Shown piece after piece: positions 8,806 to 16,822 of a stretch of DNA of 64,000 bases (position 1 is the first letter of the stretch; each line of letters opens with the position of its first letter). Under the pieces are notes generated by a model. That model was not told where the DNA came from, did no database searches, and saw nothing but the letters and a program-made list of their open reading frames with translations. The translations under genes were made by a program, and so were the position numbers. This DNA comes from Shewanella baltica (lineage in GTDB: Bacteria > Pseudomonadota > Gammaproteobacteria > Enterobacterales > Shewanellaceae), in the NCBI RefSeq assembly GCF_900456975.1, contig NZ_UGYM01000002.1:4960001-5024000 (forward strand), read 5' to 3'.

Positions 8806-8990
8806 TGTGAGCGGTGAGTTAAGCTGCATAGGCATGGAAGCTGGTACTCAAGTCATTGAACACGCTGTTGACCGCTAATGGGTTGGGTCTATGCTAGCCG
8901 AGCTTTTCCTTCGTTTGAATCATATCAATCACAATCTTCAATATAGCCTGTCGAAGCTTTCTACAGGCTTGAGACACCATAACAATGAAT
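8806..8990 (-). pseudogene. Decayed 3' fragment of a paiB-like gene
   Basis: The plus strand here aligns with the 3' part of the intact paiB-like gene (11285-11575): shared blocks include GGCATGG, ACTCAAG/ACTTAAG, CGCTAATGG and GCCGAGCTTTTCCTT. The match resumes after a skip of about 110 bases at CAGGCTTG and CCATAACAATG. Read as protein on the minus strand it contains frame breaks. It is a remnant of a second copy, ending exactly where a second unrelated fragment begins. Confidence 0.8.
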
Positions 8991-9196
8991 CCCGAAACTT
9001 CCCTTCGATTGGTTCACCGCTGTGCTCATCCAAATGCTATTGGGCTGTGCTGGCGTTAGATGGTGTTAGCTTAAACCTATTGTCATTCAAAGGTTTTGCG
9101 CTAACGCTGACCACCTTCGCCGCTTCCTTTGGGGTATTAGTCATCTTCTGGTTACTGCAGCGAAGAGCTAAGCGCCTTGAGGCTATGCCCAGCTAA
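8991..9196 (+). pseudogene. Partial duplicate of the membrane-protein gene at 7154-7588
   Basis: From AACTTCCCTTCGATTGG near 8997 to the stop at 9194-9196 this is about 95% identical to 7379-7588, including whole stretches of the last two transmembrane helices. A small deletion changes the frame near 9032-9045 relative to the parent. The upstream half of the parent is absent and there is no ribosome site or plausible start. An open frame runs from 8891 to 9196, but its first 35 codons are read antisense through the paiB remnant, so it is not counted as a gene. Confidence 0.8.
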
Positions 9197-9208
9197 TCGT
9201 TGCGGCAT

Positions 9209-11032
9209 TTACAGTACATAACGTAGGCGCAGTGCCGTCTGCTCAACGGGTGACAGTGATAGCCATTGTTCTCGTATTTCCACCGCTTCCTGTGGATAGT
9301 CGGTGATCAGTACATCGGCTCCCAGTGCTAACATGCGTAGCATTTGCCGTGGATTGTTCACTGTCCACACATGAACTTGCTTGCCGCCCTTATGCGCTCT
9401 GGCGATAAACTTCTCATTAGTAATCGACTGATTTATCGCTAAGAATTGTGCATTCGACTTAATCGGGTCGCCGATAGATTGGGTGACAATCAGCCCTGTT
9501 TGGATTGAAGGGTCTAGTCGCTGCACTTCTTCAATGGCTCTTGCTTCGAGCGAGGTAATTACTACTTGTTGCGTCATTTTCTGTTGTTGCAGTAGGGCAA
9601 CAACAGCCTGCGCTAAGGTGGGATCGGCTTGATTATATTTAAGCTCAATATTTAAACCTATCTTATTGCGCGCCTCATTGAGCATTTGTAGTAGCGTCGG
9701 CACGGATTCACCGGTAAAGGCGGCACTGTGCCAGCGACCCGCATCGAGTAGTTGTATTTCACTGGCGCTGAGATTAGCTACTCGCCGTGGATCGCCCGCG
9801 ATACGCATTAAATCCGCATCGTGCAGCACCATTAAGGTGCCGTCAGCGGCGGTTTGCACATCTATTTCAGCATAATCGGCCTTTTCTGCAATCGCTAAAC
9901 GCAAAGCCGCAAGGGTATTTTCTGGTGCCCTAGCTGCCCCCGCTCGGTGGGCTGAAATGAGGATTTCATCCCTTTGTGGCTCACTGCTTAGGGCATACAC
10001 TCCAAATCCCAGCATGATTAAAAAAGTCGTGACCAAGACGCCACTTAGAGTGTAAATCGACAGCTCTGAAGTCTTTTTTACTGTCTCTCGCCCAAGGCGT
10101 TCTAACCCTGCAGGTTTCTCTCCCAGTTGGCGGTATAACAACAAGATGATAAAGGCTTCGCCAAACATGCCGAGCAAGGACCATGTCGCACTTAACATAA
10201 AAATCAGCGCAGAGACGAGGGCCAATATGGCTAATTCTGCCGAAAGTGTCAGTGAAATTCGGTCGAGCAAGCTATCGGCCCCCCATGAGATCAACAGCAT
10301 TAAGGGATACAGCAAAGCCCCTATCCTTAACCACCAACCCGCCGCGTGCCACATAATCGCGCGTTCATTACCCGCACTTAACTGCCAACTGCGTTTGAGT
10401 GCCGTTAATGCATCGGTTGTTTCACTGACAATTATCGTCAGGGAAAAGGCCGCTTTGGCCCACAGATATAAGCTAATAAGCAGATAGAGTAACGCTAAGA
10501 AGGCCATACTCGATAAGGCTAAATACCATTCTACTGGCTTGAAATACAGGTAGTAATTGATGTCGTGTCCCTGTAGAAACACGCTGAAAATAAGATACCC
10601 TAATCCCATAAAAGGTACGCAGAGCAGCAGTAAGCAAGCCGCATATATGCTACCAAGGCGAATGAATACGGGTAAACGCGCCGTGGCGAAAATCAGTGCC
10701 CGCACTGGGCCTATGGGAATATCGTATAGCCCAGATGCGGCCAGAATCGTGACCCCAGCGCGCTGGGTGAAAAACACGGTAAAGCTGCTGAATAGGGTAA
10801 TGATCATAAATAGCAAGCCATAGGGAGACATGGCGAAGGCGATTAAGTCGTAATTGGTTATGGTGACATTGCCCGTTTTGGCAATCAGATGGCGCAGTAG
10901 CCAGCCAAAAGACGGGACGATAATACCCGCCGACACTAAGGTAAATAGCAGTTCAAATTCAATGAGTTTTCTACCGCAGCGACGAATGGCTTTAAGCGTG
11001 TCATGCCAGTAACTGTGTTCAGGATTGAGCAT
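9209..11032 (-). CDS. Membrane-anchored glycerophosphodiester phosphodiesterase
   Basis: 607 residues in two parts. Residues 1-345 contain eight or so hydrophobic helices, matching the membrane domain often fused to GDPD enzymes. Residues 357-590 form the GDPD TIM barrel: ISAHRAGAARAPENT (H362, R363), AEIDVQ (E389, D391) and LHDADL (H404, D405) supply the catalytic and metal residues. The enzyme should hydrolyse glycerophosphodiesters to glycerol-3-phosphate and an alcohol, with the barrel next to the membrane. It stands alone; the convergent fragment ends 12 bases away. Confidence 0.9.
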   Translation of the reverse strand: MLNPEHSYWHDTLKAIRRCGRKLIEFELLFTLVSAGIIVPSFGWLLRHLIAKTGNVTITNYDLIAFAMSPYGLLFMIITLFSSFTVFFTQRAGVTILAASGLYDIPIGPVRALIFATARLPVFIRLGSIYAACLLLLCVPFMGLGYLIFSVFLQGHDINYYLYFKPVEWYLALSSMAFLALLYLLISLYLWAKAAFSLTIIVSETTDALTALKRSWQLSAGNERAIMWHAAGWWLRIGALLYPLMLLISWGADSLLDRISLTLSAELAILALVSALIFMLSATWSLLGMFGEAFIILLLYRQLGEKPAGLERLGRETVKKTSELSIYTLSGVLVTTFLIMLGFGVYALSSEPQRDEILISAHRAGAARAPENTLAALRLAIAEKADYAEIDVQTAADGTLMVLHDADLMRIAGDPRRVANLSASEIQLLDAGRWHSAAFTGESVPTLLQMLNEARNKIGLNIELKYNQADPTLAQAVVALLQQQKMTQQVVITSLEARAIEEVQRLDPSIQTGLIVTQSIGDPIKSNAQFLAINQSITNEKFIARAHKGGKQVHVWTVNNPRQMLRMLALGADVLITDYPQEAVEIREQWLSLSPVEQTALRLRYVL

Positions 11033-11250
11033 GCAGCTTCCTTATTCGTGCGAGTTAGGACTGTAATTTAGCAGTGTTTCAGGTTGGCGGTTAGTCATTG
11101 GTGCAATGTTTTAGATATGGGAAGGCTGTTAAAGTCTTCTTCTCAATGATTTTTCAGAAGACCTATGGGTACATGATTACATTCGACAATGATTAACAGT
11201 GCTGCGTGACTGTGAGTGGCTAATCAAAGTATTGGCTCAGCGGCATGGGC

Positions 11251-11868
11251 TCAGCCATTACCTTTGCCAATATCTCGTTGATTCATATAGTGGGCTAATT
11301 GCGCTGCATCGGCATGGGGGCTGGCACTTAAGCCGCTGAACACACCCTGTTGATCGCTAATGGATCTATGCTGGCCGAGCTTTTCCTTTGCTTGAATCTC
11401 ATCAATCACAATTTTAAAGCCGACGATAGCTTGGCGCAGTTTCTGCTGATACTCATCTGGCATAATTTGTTTATCTTGCAATAGCTTGGGTTCGTACTTT
11501 GTGACTAGCTTGTCCAACATGTCTTGAGTTTCGGTATCACTCAGCAGGCTTGCGACGCCATAACAATGCACCGCCGCATAATTCCATGTAGGCACCGCAG
11601 GTTTAGCATCATACCAAGTTGGTGAAATGTAAGCGTGTGCGCCGCTGAAAACCACCAATACCCGCTGGTTTTCAAGCTCTTGCCAATGTGAGTTTGCTCG
11701 CGAAACATGACCATACAACACGCCTTTCTCTCCCAATGTTGCATCGAGTACAAAGGGAATATGGGTCGCATTCAGTGAGCTCGAAACCAGCAAACCAAAG
11801 CTGTTTTGCGTGATAAAAGCTGTGATGGCCTGCTGATCTGTCATCGCCATATTCTTAGGGGTATACAT
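11251..11868 (-). CDS. FMN-binding split-barrel protein, PaiB family
   Basis: 205 residues. The N-terminus MYTPKNMAMTDQQAITAFI and the core TWNYAAVHCYGVASL match the PaiB family. PaiB of Bacillus is a negative regulator of sporulation and degradative genes, but most homologues are simply FMN-binding proteins of unknown role. ATG 11868 is favoured over ATG 11874 because AAGGA lies five bases before it and would abut the other. A partial decayed copy of its 3' end sits at 8806-8990. Confidence 0.85.
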   Translation of the reverse strand: MYTPKNMAMTDQQAITAFITQNSFGLLVSSSLNATHIPFVLDATLGEKGVLYGHVSRANSHWQELENQRVLVVFSGAHAYISPTWYDAKPAVPTWNYAAVHCYGVASLLSDTETQDMLDKLVTKYEPKLLQDKQIMPDEYQQKLRQAIVGFKIVIDEIQAKEKLGQHRSISDQQGVFSGLSASPHADAAQLAHYMNQRDIGKGNG

Positions 11869-12000
11869 TATCATCCTTGGGTTTCAACATGAGTGAAAGC
11901 GTTATATTACAAGGAAAAAGTCGGGAGTCGATAGGGGATTTAGAGTGTTAGTTTGTGGCTTATTAAAATCAAAATCGTATGGACTTAAACTCGGACTCGG

Positions 12001-12083
12001 AGATTAAACACTCGCATTACTGTGACTCGCAGCAAGTACATCCGTGTATGCTCGAACGTGGCATCCATGCGAGTGCTTAATCT
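12001..12083 (-). repeat. Structured inverted-repeat element, copy A
   Basis: Outer arms AGATTAAACACTCGCAT (12001-12017) and ATGCGAGTGCTTAATCT (12067-12083) pair with one mismatch. Read on the minus strand the interior has two small hairpins around GGATG (GCATGGATGC and TACACGGATGTA), joined by CGTTCGAGC and ending GCGAGTCAC. Copy B at 13729-13830 has the same plan in the opposite orientation. Confidence 0.7.
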
Positions 12084-12122
12084 AGTTAAGACCTGCGTAT
12101 ACATCTAGCCTCGTTAAAATCC

Positions 12123-12153
12123 GCGAATCAAACTTGCCTAGACTGATTCACGC
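12123..12153. repeat. GAATCA hairpin repeat, copy 1
   Basis: GCGAATCA (12123-12130) pairs with TGATTCACGC (12144-12153). The same hairpin with a similar 13-base loop (…CAGAC/TAGAC) recurs in the same orientation at 13481-13509. The pair brackets the two unknown genes. Confidence 0.6.
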
Positions 12154-12365
12154 ATAAAATCCTGCCATTTTACGCTGGCTTTGGGCTAATGCGCTTTTGC
12201 CCCTTGATTCGTTAGTACTTTTGCTCATACATATCCTGTCAAAACGAGTTTGCCTTACTGAAATTATCAGAAGGAGGAAACTTCACGAATCCTAGCCTTC
12301 TTTCTATACAAATTGATATGCTACTTGTACTCTTCTTATTCCGTGTTCTAAAGAAGGATTTTTAA

Positions 12366-12638
12366 ATGACACATTTAAGTGATGATGAACGTACAAAGTA
12401 CTACCTTGTTGATATTGAAACAGGTAGTCAATTTGACAACTTTGAAAGAGACCAAGAGGTGATTTCTCCGTTGCCACCTAAAGTTGGTGAATACTTAAAT
12501 CAGTCTGGTCTGTATTTTGAGGTTGTCACATTACTACACCATTTTGATTCCAACTATATTGATGTTTACGTTAGATATGTTGGAGATAGCGTAAAGTTTT
12601 TAGAACATATTCAAACTAAGTTAGCCTCTAAACGTTAG
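12366..12638 (+). CDS. Hypothetical protein, accessory
   Basis: 90 residues, family not recognised: soluble, acidic, no signal peptide, no cysteine. AAGGA lies eight bases before the ATG. Codon use is AT-rich, unlike the flanking chromosome. It is the first of two unknown genes in a patch bounded by paired hairpin repeats; the next gene starts 170 bases downstream. Size and context would fit a small toxin, antitoxin or immunity protein, but nothing in the sequence shows this. Confidence 0.6.
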   Translation: MTHLSDDERTKYYLVDIETGSQFDNFERDQEVISPLPPKVGEYLNQSGLYFEVVTLLHHFDSNYIDVYVRYVGDSVKFLEHIQTKLASKR

Positions 12639-12808
12639 CAAGTTGCGGTGGGGAGTCAGTGTCATCGATATCAGTTATTTAAAAATGATTCGGCACGCGA
12701 GGCATTTTCACTGTGCGTATATTTATGCACTTAAGCGTCACACAGCAGGTTTAGTATTGCGTTGCTCAAAAGTCGAATACCATAATAGGGCGTTGAATAA
12801 GAGGTTAT

Positions 12809-13390
12809 ATGTCGTTTATACAAAGTATCTCAGAACCCAAGGATATGCTTCTTAAGCTTATCCGTGAGGGGAACAGGATTACGTTTGAAGAAGAACCTGA
12901 AAATCTAACAGATCATTTTTTTAACTTTTCAGTCACTGCGCATTCAATTCGTGACTGGTGCATTAAGTATCAGAACCAACAAGCCACAAAAAAGACGTTA
13001 AATCAGCAGTGGGATAAGCAACCTTTTTTAGTAATTGCTAAAGATATTGCTAACTCGGTTAAACATTTTGGTATCGATCTCTATCAGCCTAAACTTAAAG
13101 AATCAGAAGCACAAAAAGCAAATGTTGTTAATTTTTGTGTTGGTGAAAACATTCCTGAAAAATTGCAAAAAGCAGTTAATGACAAAACATTTAGAGAATC
13201 GGAAGGTCAAGCAAAACCTAGCTACCTCGTCCGGTTTGAAGATGGTACAGAGGTAACTTTAAATGATTATGTTCTTAAAACGGTAACTTTTTGGGTTAGT
13301 TACTTCGACCAAAATTCAATTCCGAGAGAACAATCAGTAAGTGCTACTCACCTATATATTAATAGGTCATTTTGGTCACAATTCAGATAA
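12809..13390 (+). CDS. Hypothetical protein, accessory, possibly HEPN-like helical
   Basis: 193 residues, unrecognised. The first 90 residues look mainly helical and contain FSVTAHSIRDWCIKYQ and FLVIAKDIANSVKHFG. The IANSVKH pattern resembles a conserved patch (D-I-A-N-x-x-K-H) in small HEPN-type accessory proteins, but a catalytic R-x4-6-H motif is not clear, so the link is weak. The C-terminal half (VRFEDGTEVTLNDYVLKTVTFW) looks beta-rich. Base composition is AT-rich like the preceding gene. GAGG lies about five bases before the ATG. Confidence 0.6.
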   Translation: MSFIQSISEPKDMLLKLIREGNRITFEEEPENLTDHFFNFSVTAHSIRDWCIKYQNQQATKKTLNQQWDKQPFLVIAKDIANSVKHFGIDLYQPKLKESEAQKANVVNFCVGENIPEKLQKAVNDKTFRESEGQAKPSYLVRFEDGTEVTLNDYVLKTVTFWVSYFDQNSIPREQSVSATHLYINRSFWSQFR

Positions 13391-13480
13391 CCAGCGTTTA
13401 GGGTTTCAAGACACTTTTGTAATCTATTGAGGTTTATTTAGTATTATTGTACTAATTGAATTTTGTTCAAAAGTTAGCCC

Positions 13481-13509
13481 GTGAATCACACTGTACCAGA
13501 CTGATTCAC
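13481..13509. repeat. GAATCA hairpin repeat, copy 2
   Basis: GTGAATCA (13481-13488) pairs exactly with TGATTCAC (13502-13509). The loop shares its final AGAC with copy 1 at 12123-12153, and the sequence just after (CGCCAACAGCTAAAA) is loosely similar. Confidence 0.6.
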
Positions 13510-13728
13510 GCCAACAGCTAAAACCCGTTCTCACGGCCTGTTTGCGGCTATTTGAGGGCATTTTTTTATCCTAAAATGAATCAAATCTCTTAAGAACTGA
13601 TTCAAGCTCACTTGATGACGGCACATTATCAACATAACGAGTTTATGATGGTGGCGCAGTTTCCTGTAACGCAAATTGTATCAGGCTAATGGCTAAATTA
13701 GGTCATCAATATGCACGGGAGTTGATGA

Positions 13729-13830
13729 GATTAAGCACTGGCTTGTAAGTGACCGTTCGTGACAGGGATGTCACGGTCGAGCCCTCAAGGATGAGTTTAT
13801 GGCGTGTCACTGGAAAGCCAGTGCTTAATC
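13729..13830 (+). repeat. Structured inverted-repeat element, copy B
   Basis: Perfect 16-base outer arms GATTAAGCACTGGCTT (13729-13744) and AAGCCAGTGCTTAATC (13815-13830). Inside are GTGACAGGGATGTCAC, then GGTCGAGCC, then CTCAAGGATGAG, then GGCGTGTCAC. This is the same series of GGATG hairpins, TCGAGC linker and GCG-GTCAC end as copy A. Confidence 0.8.
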
Positions 13831-13878
13831 ATTTTCTGATTATTTACACATTGCCGCACATTCAGTACAGGGTTACTT

Positions 13879-13923
13879 AGTTGACACAATCAACCAATCT
13901 CGATATGGTTGATTAAGTCAACT
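13879..13923 (+). promoter_or_regulatory. Tandem MarR operators over the marR-sip promoter
   Basis: Two palindromes, TTGACACAATCAA (13881-13893) and TTGATTAAGTCAA (13909-13921), together form a larger inverted repeat (AGTTGAC…GTCAACT). A promoter fits inside: TTGACA at 13881-13886 and TATGGT at 13904-13909 with a 17-base spacer. Occupancy would block it, which suggests autorepression by the MarR protein encoded next. Confidence 0.8.
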
Positions 13924-13939
13924 ATATCGAGAGCCTTCT

Positions 13940-14500
13940 ATGCCTTCATTGTCACTCAGTGAAACTTTGCACAGATTAGTGCATGCCTACAAAAAGCAAT
14001 TGCGTAGCGATATTGCTGCACAAGAGATTGATTTACCTGTCACTCATATCCGTGCCTTGAAGGGCGTGTGTCGCAATCCTGAATCGACAGCCCAGTCTAT
14101 CGCCCTGCGAATGCAGCGGGATAAAGCGCAAATTACCCGTGTTCTTAATGAGTTACTGCAGGGTGGGTTGATCACTAAAATCGATAACCCTAAGGATGGC
14201 CGCAGCCAGTTACTGCGACCCACGGCAGAGGGGGAAAAGATCATGACCCAGATCAGTACCTCAGAACGTAAAACCGTGGCGCGTATGACGCAGGCGCTCA
14301 GTTCAGCCGAAGTCGACACCTTTATTAAACTTGCCAATCGGATCAGCAAAAGTGTGGATGAGGCGGCTGCCGCTAAAAGTGGTGCGGATTGCCATGCTCA
14401 AAAAAGACCATCTAGTAAGCCAAAAGACCCGATTGGCAAAGGAGCCGTTGAGGCGCGCTTAATGCAAGAACACGCCATAGGAGAAAATCATAATGAATAA
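13940..14500 (+). CDS. MarR family transcriptional regulator
   Basis: 186 residues. Residues 1-140 form the MarR winged-helix domain (STAQSIALRMQRDKAQITRVLNELLQGGLITKIDNPKDGRSQLLRPTAEG, with the D-x-R-x-x-x-L wing). A 40-residue tail rich in Lys, Pro and Ala extends past the usual end. It overlaps the next gene, a siderophore-interacting reductase, by eight bases, so the two form an operon. Tandem palindromes overlap its promoter, pointing to autoregulation. The ligand is unknown. Confidence 0.88.
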   Translation: MPSLSLSETLHRLVHAYKKQLRSDIAAQEIDLPVTHIRALKGVCRNPESTAQSIALRMQRDKAQITRVLNELLQGGLITKIDNPKDGRSQLLRPTAEGEKIMTQISTSERKTVARMTQALSSAEVDTFIKLANRISKSVDEAAAAKSGADCHAQKRPSSKPKDPIGKGAVEARLMQEHAIGENHNE

Positions 14501-15251
14501 ACCTGCACCACGTGAGCTTGAAGTGATCCGCTCGACTTATATCACCCCGCATATGTTACGCATGACCTTAGGCGGTGCGGGATTCGCTGGTTTTCCTATC
14601 GATCAAGAGAGTGCCTATATTAAGTTGTTATTTCCACAAACGGGTGAACGTCCCTTGATGCGAACCTACACGATTCGCCAGCAACGTGCTGATGAAATAG
14701 ATGTGGATTTTGTATTGCACGATACCGACGGCCCTGCATCGAGTTGGGCGAAAACGGCGCAGGTTGGCGATGTTATTCAAATTGGCGGACCCGGGCTTAA
14801 AAAACTGATCAACTTTGAGGCAGATTGGTTTTTACTCGCAGGTGATATGAGCGCCTTGCCCGCAATTAGCGTGAATCTGGCACAATTACCAAACAATGCA
14901 GTGGGTTACGCTGTGATTGAAGTATTGAGCGAAGCCGACATTCAACCTCTTGTGCATCCTGAAAATGTTGAGCTGCATTGGGTGATCAATCCTGAGGCCG
15001 ATCCAGAAGGTCGCCCTTTGGTTGAGCGAATAGCCCAATTACCTTGGCTTGCTGGCGAGCCCGCCATGTGGATTGCTTGTGAATTCAACAGCATGCGCGC
15101 GCTAAGAAGATACTTTAAGCAAGCGCATTCACTGCCCAATAGCCATTTTTATACCTCGAGCTATTGGAAAATAGGCTGTAACGAGGGCGAGCATAAGTTG
15201 GTAAAACAAGAAGATGAACAGTTAGAAAATGGTGCCAGTGCTAAAGCTTAA
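14493..15251 (+). CDS. Siderophore-interacting protein, FAD-dependent ferric reductase
   Basis: 252 residues of the SIP/ViuB family, which use FAD and NAD(P)H to reduce iron in imported ferric siderophores in the cytoplasm. Visible signatures are MRTYTIRQQ (FAD-binding R-x-Y-T), VDFVLHDTDGPASSWA, the GD-x-I-x-I-G-G-PG loop, and FLLAGDMSALPAI for the nucleotide site. The C-terminal HFYTSSYWKIGCNEGEH is typical. GGAG precedes the start, inside the marR gene. No siderophore receptor is next to it, so the cognate siderophore is not evident. Confidence 0.9.
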   Translation: MNKPAPRELEVIRSTYITPHMLRMTLGGAGFAGFPIDQESAYIKLLFPQTGERPLMRTYTIRQQRADEIDVDFVLHDTDGPASSWAKTAQVGDVIQIGGPGLKKLINFEADWFLLAGDMSALPAISVNLAQLPNNAVGYAVIEVLSEADIQPLVHPENVELHWVINPEADPEGRPLVERIAQLPWLAGEPAMWIACEFNSMRALRRYFKQAHSLPNSHFYTSSYWKIGCNEGEHKLVKQEDEQLENGASAKA

Positions 15252-15283
15252 ATCCTGTTTTTAAACAAACCGAGTTATTAAAA

Positions 15284-15325
15284 AAGATAAGGTCGCCAAG
15301 TTTGATTTTGCGACCTTATTCTATT
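15284..15325. terminator. Bidirectional terminator between sip and hutI
   Basis: ATAAGGTCGC (15287-15296) pairs with GCGACCTTAT (15310-15319); A-rich before, TCTATTT after. It serves the two convergent genes. Confidence 0.8.
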
Positions 15326-15362
15326 TGCTACTTATGCCACATTTGCGGCGAGTACGCGCATT

Positions 15363-16589
15363 CTATTGGTGTACTAACTTGCCATTCTTCACTACATCTT
15401 TGCAGGGATTGACGCCGTAGGAATAGGCTAATTGTGCTGGAGTGGCGATATCCCACAGGCAAAAATCGGCTTGTTTGCCAACAACTAAACTGCCAACATT
15501 CTCTTCAATCCCAAGTGCCTTGGCGGCATTCAATGTTAAACCCGCGAGCGCTTCTTCGGGCGTTAAGCGGAATAGGGTGCAACCCATGTTCAACATCAGC
15601 AGGGTCGAGCAGATGGGCGATGAGCCTGGGTTAAAGTCGCTGGCGAGCACCATAGGTACGCCGTATTGACGCAATAAATCGATAGGTGGTTTTTGGGTTT
15701 CCCGCAAAAAGTAAAACGCGCCTGGCAGCAGTACGGCGCAGGTGCCACTTTCACTCAAGGCTTTAACGCCTGCTTCATCTAAGTATTCAATATGATCTAC
15801 AGACTTAGCGCCAAGACGTGCGGCCAGTGCGCTGCCGCCCATATTAGTTAACTGCTCGGCGTGGAGTTTAATCTCTAAGCCCGCCGCTTTGGCTGCGCTG
15901 AGTACCCGTTCGGTTTGCTCAAGGTTAAAGGCGATATTTTCGCAGAACACATCCACTGCATCGGCAAGGTTTTCGGCGATCACTGCGGGCAGCATCTTAT
16001 TGATAATTAAGTCGACATAGCCGTCGCTGTTGTCTTTATACTCAGGCGGAATCGCATGGGCGCCAAGGAATGTGGTCTTCACATCTACATGGTGATGCTT
16101 GCCGAGCTCGCGGGCGACACGCAGGATTTTCAATTCAGTTTCAGTATCTAAGCCGTAACCTGATTTGATCTCAACCGTAGTCACCCCTTCTTTGGCTAGG
16201 GCGTTTAAGCGCTGACGGCCGAGTTCAAATAATTCTGCTTCATCCGCCTCGCGGCAAGCTTTAACGGTTGAAATAATGCCGCCACCTGAGCGGGCAATTT
16301 CTTCGTAACTCGCGCCTTGTAGGCGTAACTCAAATTCATTGGCGCGATTACCGGCAAAGATTAAGTGGGTGTGGGCATCAATCAATCCTGGGGTGATCCA
16401 GCCGCCTTTGCCTCTGTAAACGGGAATGGACAAAACATCGAAGGCAGGCAGTTCGCTGCGGGGGCCAAGCCAAGCAATTTTGCCATCTTTAACTGCGATA
16501 GCCGCGTTGGTGATCGCGCCATAAGGTGCTGATATGGAAGGGTCCATTGTGGCTAAGTTAACGTCAATCCAAACCTGATCCCAAGACAT
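15363..16589 (-). CDS. hutI: Imidazolonepropionase
   Basis: 408 residues, full length. The third enzyme of histidine degradation, it hydrolyses 4-imidazolone-5-propionate to N-formimino-L-glutamate. The amidohydrolase metal site is visible in [13 protein letters not shown] (about residue 70), then [12 protein letters not shown] and [11 protein letters not shown], with EIKSGYGLD in between. It is transcribed away from hutC, and the shared 230-base gap carries the HutC-type palindrome. The later enzymes of the pathway (formiminoglutamase or deiminase) are not in the window. Confidence 0.96.
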   Translation of the reverse strand: MSWDQVWIDVNLATMDPSISAPYGAITNAAIAVKDGKIAWLGPRSELPAFDVLSIPVYRGKGGWITPGLIDAHTHLIFAGNRANEFELRLQGASYEEIARSGGGIISTVKACREADEAELFELGRQRLNALAKEGVTTVEIKSGYGLDTETELKILRVARELGKHHHVDVKTTFLGAHAIPPEYKDNSDGYVDLIINKMLPAVIAENLADAVDVFCENIAFNLEQTERVLSAAKAAGLEIKLHAEQLTNMGGSALAARLGAKSVDHIEYLDEAGVKALSESGTCAVLLPGAFYFLRETQKPPIDLLRQYGVPMVLASDFNPGSSPICSTLLMLNMGCTLFRLTPEEALAGLTLNAAKALGIEENVGSLVVGKQADFCLWDIATPAQLAYSYGVNPCKDVVKNGKLVHQ

Positions 16590-16655
16590 GTATTCCCCTC
16601 GCTGTGCTGGCAGATGTTAACCAAGTGATTAACGGTTTATTAAATTTATGTGAGC

Positions 16656-16685
16656 TAGCTTGTATTTACTTGTATATACAAGCTA
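16656..16685. promoter_or_regulatory. HutC-type operator in the hutI/hutC gap
   Basis: Palindrome CTTGTATATACAAG at 16669-16682, the known HutC-type core, lies within a larger inverted repeat TAGCTTGTAT (16656-16665) / ATACAAGCTA (16676-16685). It is 67 bases from the hutI start and can act on the divergent genes. Confidence 0.85.
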
Positions 16686-16822
16686 GGATTGTAGCCGCTA
16701 TTTTCACCGTTTGAAAGTGGCATGACAGACCCGTGTCTTTGTCGCCTGCGTCAGTGCCACTTTAGCAAGCATGACTTTCGCAAGGGCACAGGAACAAGAA
16801 GCTGAATTTAAGAGGAAGTGTT

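Larger units (their letters stand above)
11875..12365. other. Intergenic stretch with two hairpin repeats
   Basis: 491 bases without a gene. It contains a structured inverted-repeat element (12001-12083) and a hairpin repeat (12123-12153), both with partners near 13.5-13.8 kb. The last 120 bases are AT-rich and probably hold the promoter of the following small gene. Confidence 0.6.
13391..13878. other. Intergenic stretch with hairpin repeats
   Basis: Just under 500 bases without a gene. It holds the second GAATCA hairpin (13481-13509) and structured element B (13729-13830). Between them no coding signal is seen. Confidence 0.6.

Noticed and set aside
8891..9196. Open frame of 101 codons as a real gene
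   Set aside because: Its first third is antisense to a paiB remnant and the rest is a tail copy of another gene; no ribosome site.
12643..12808. Integron attC site between the two unknown genes
   Set aside because: A GTTRRRY-like end (GTTGAAT near 12793) is present, but no RYYYAAC partner in the right place and no convincing folded arms. A 70-codon frame over the same stretch also lacks support.
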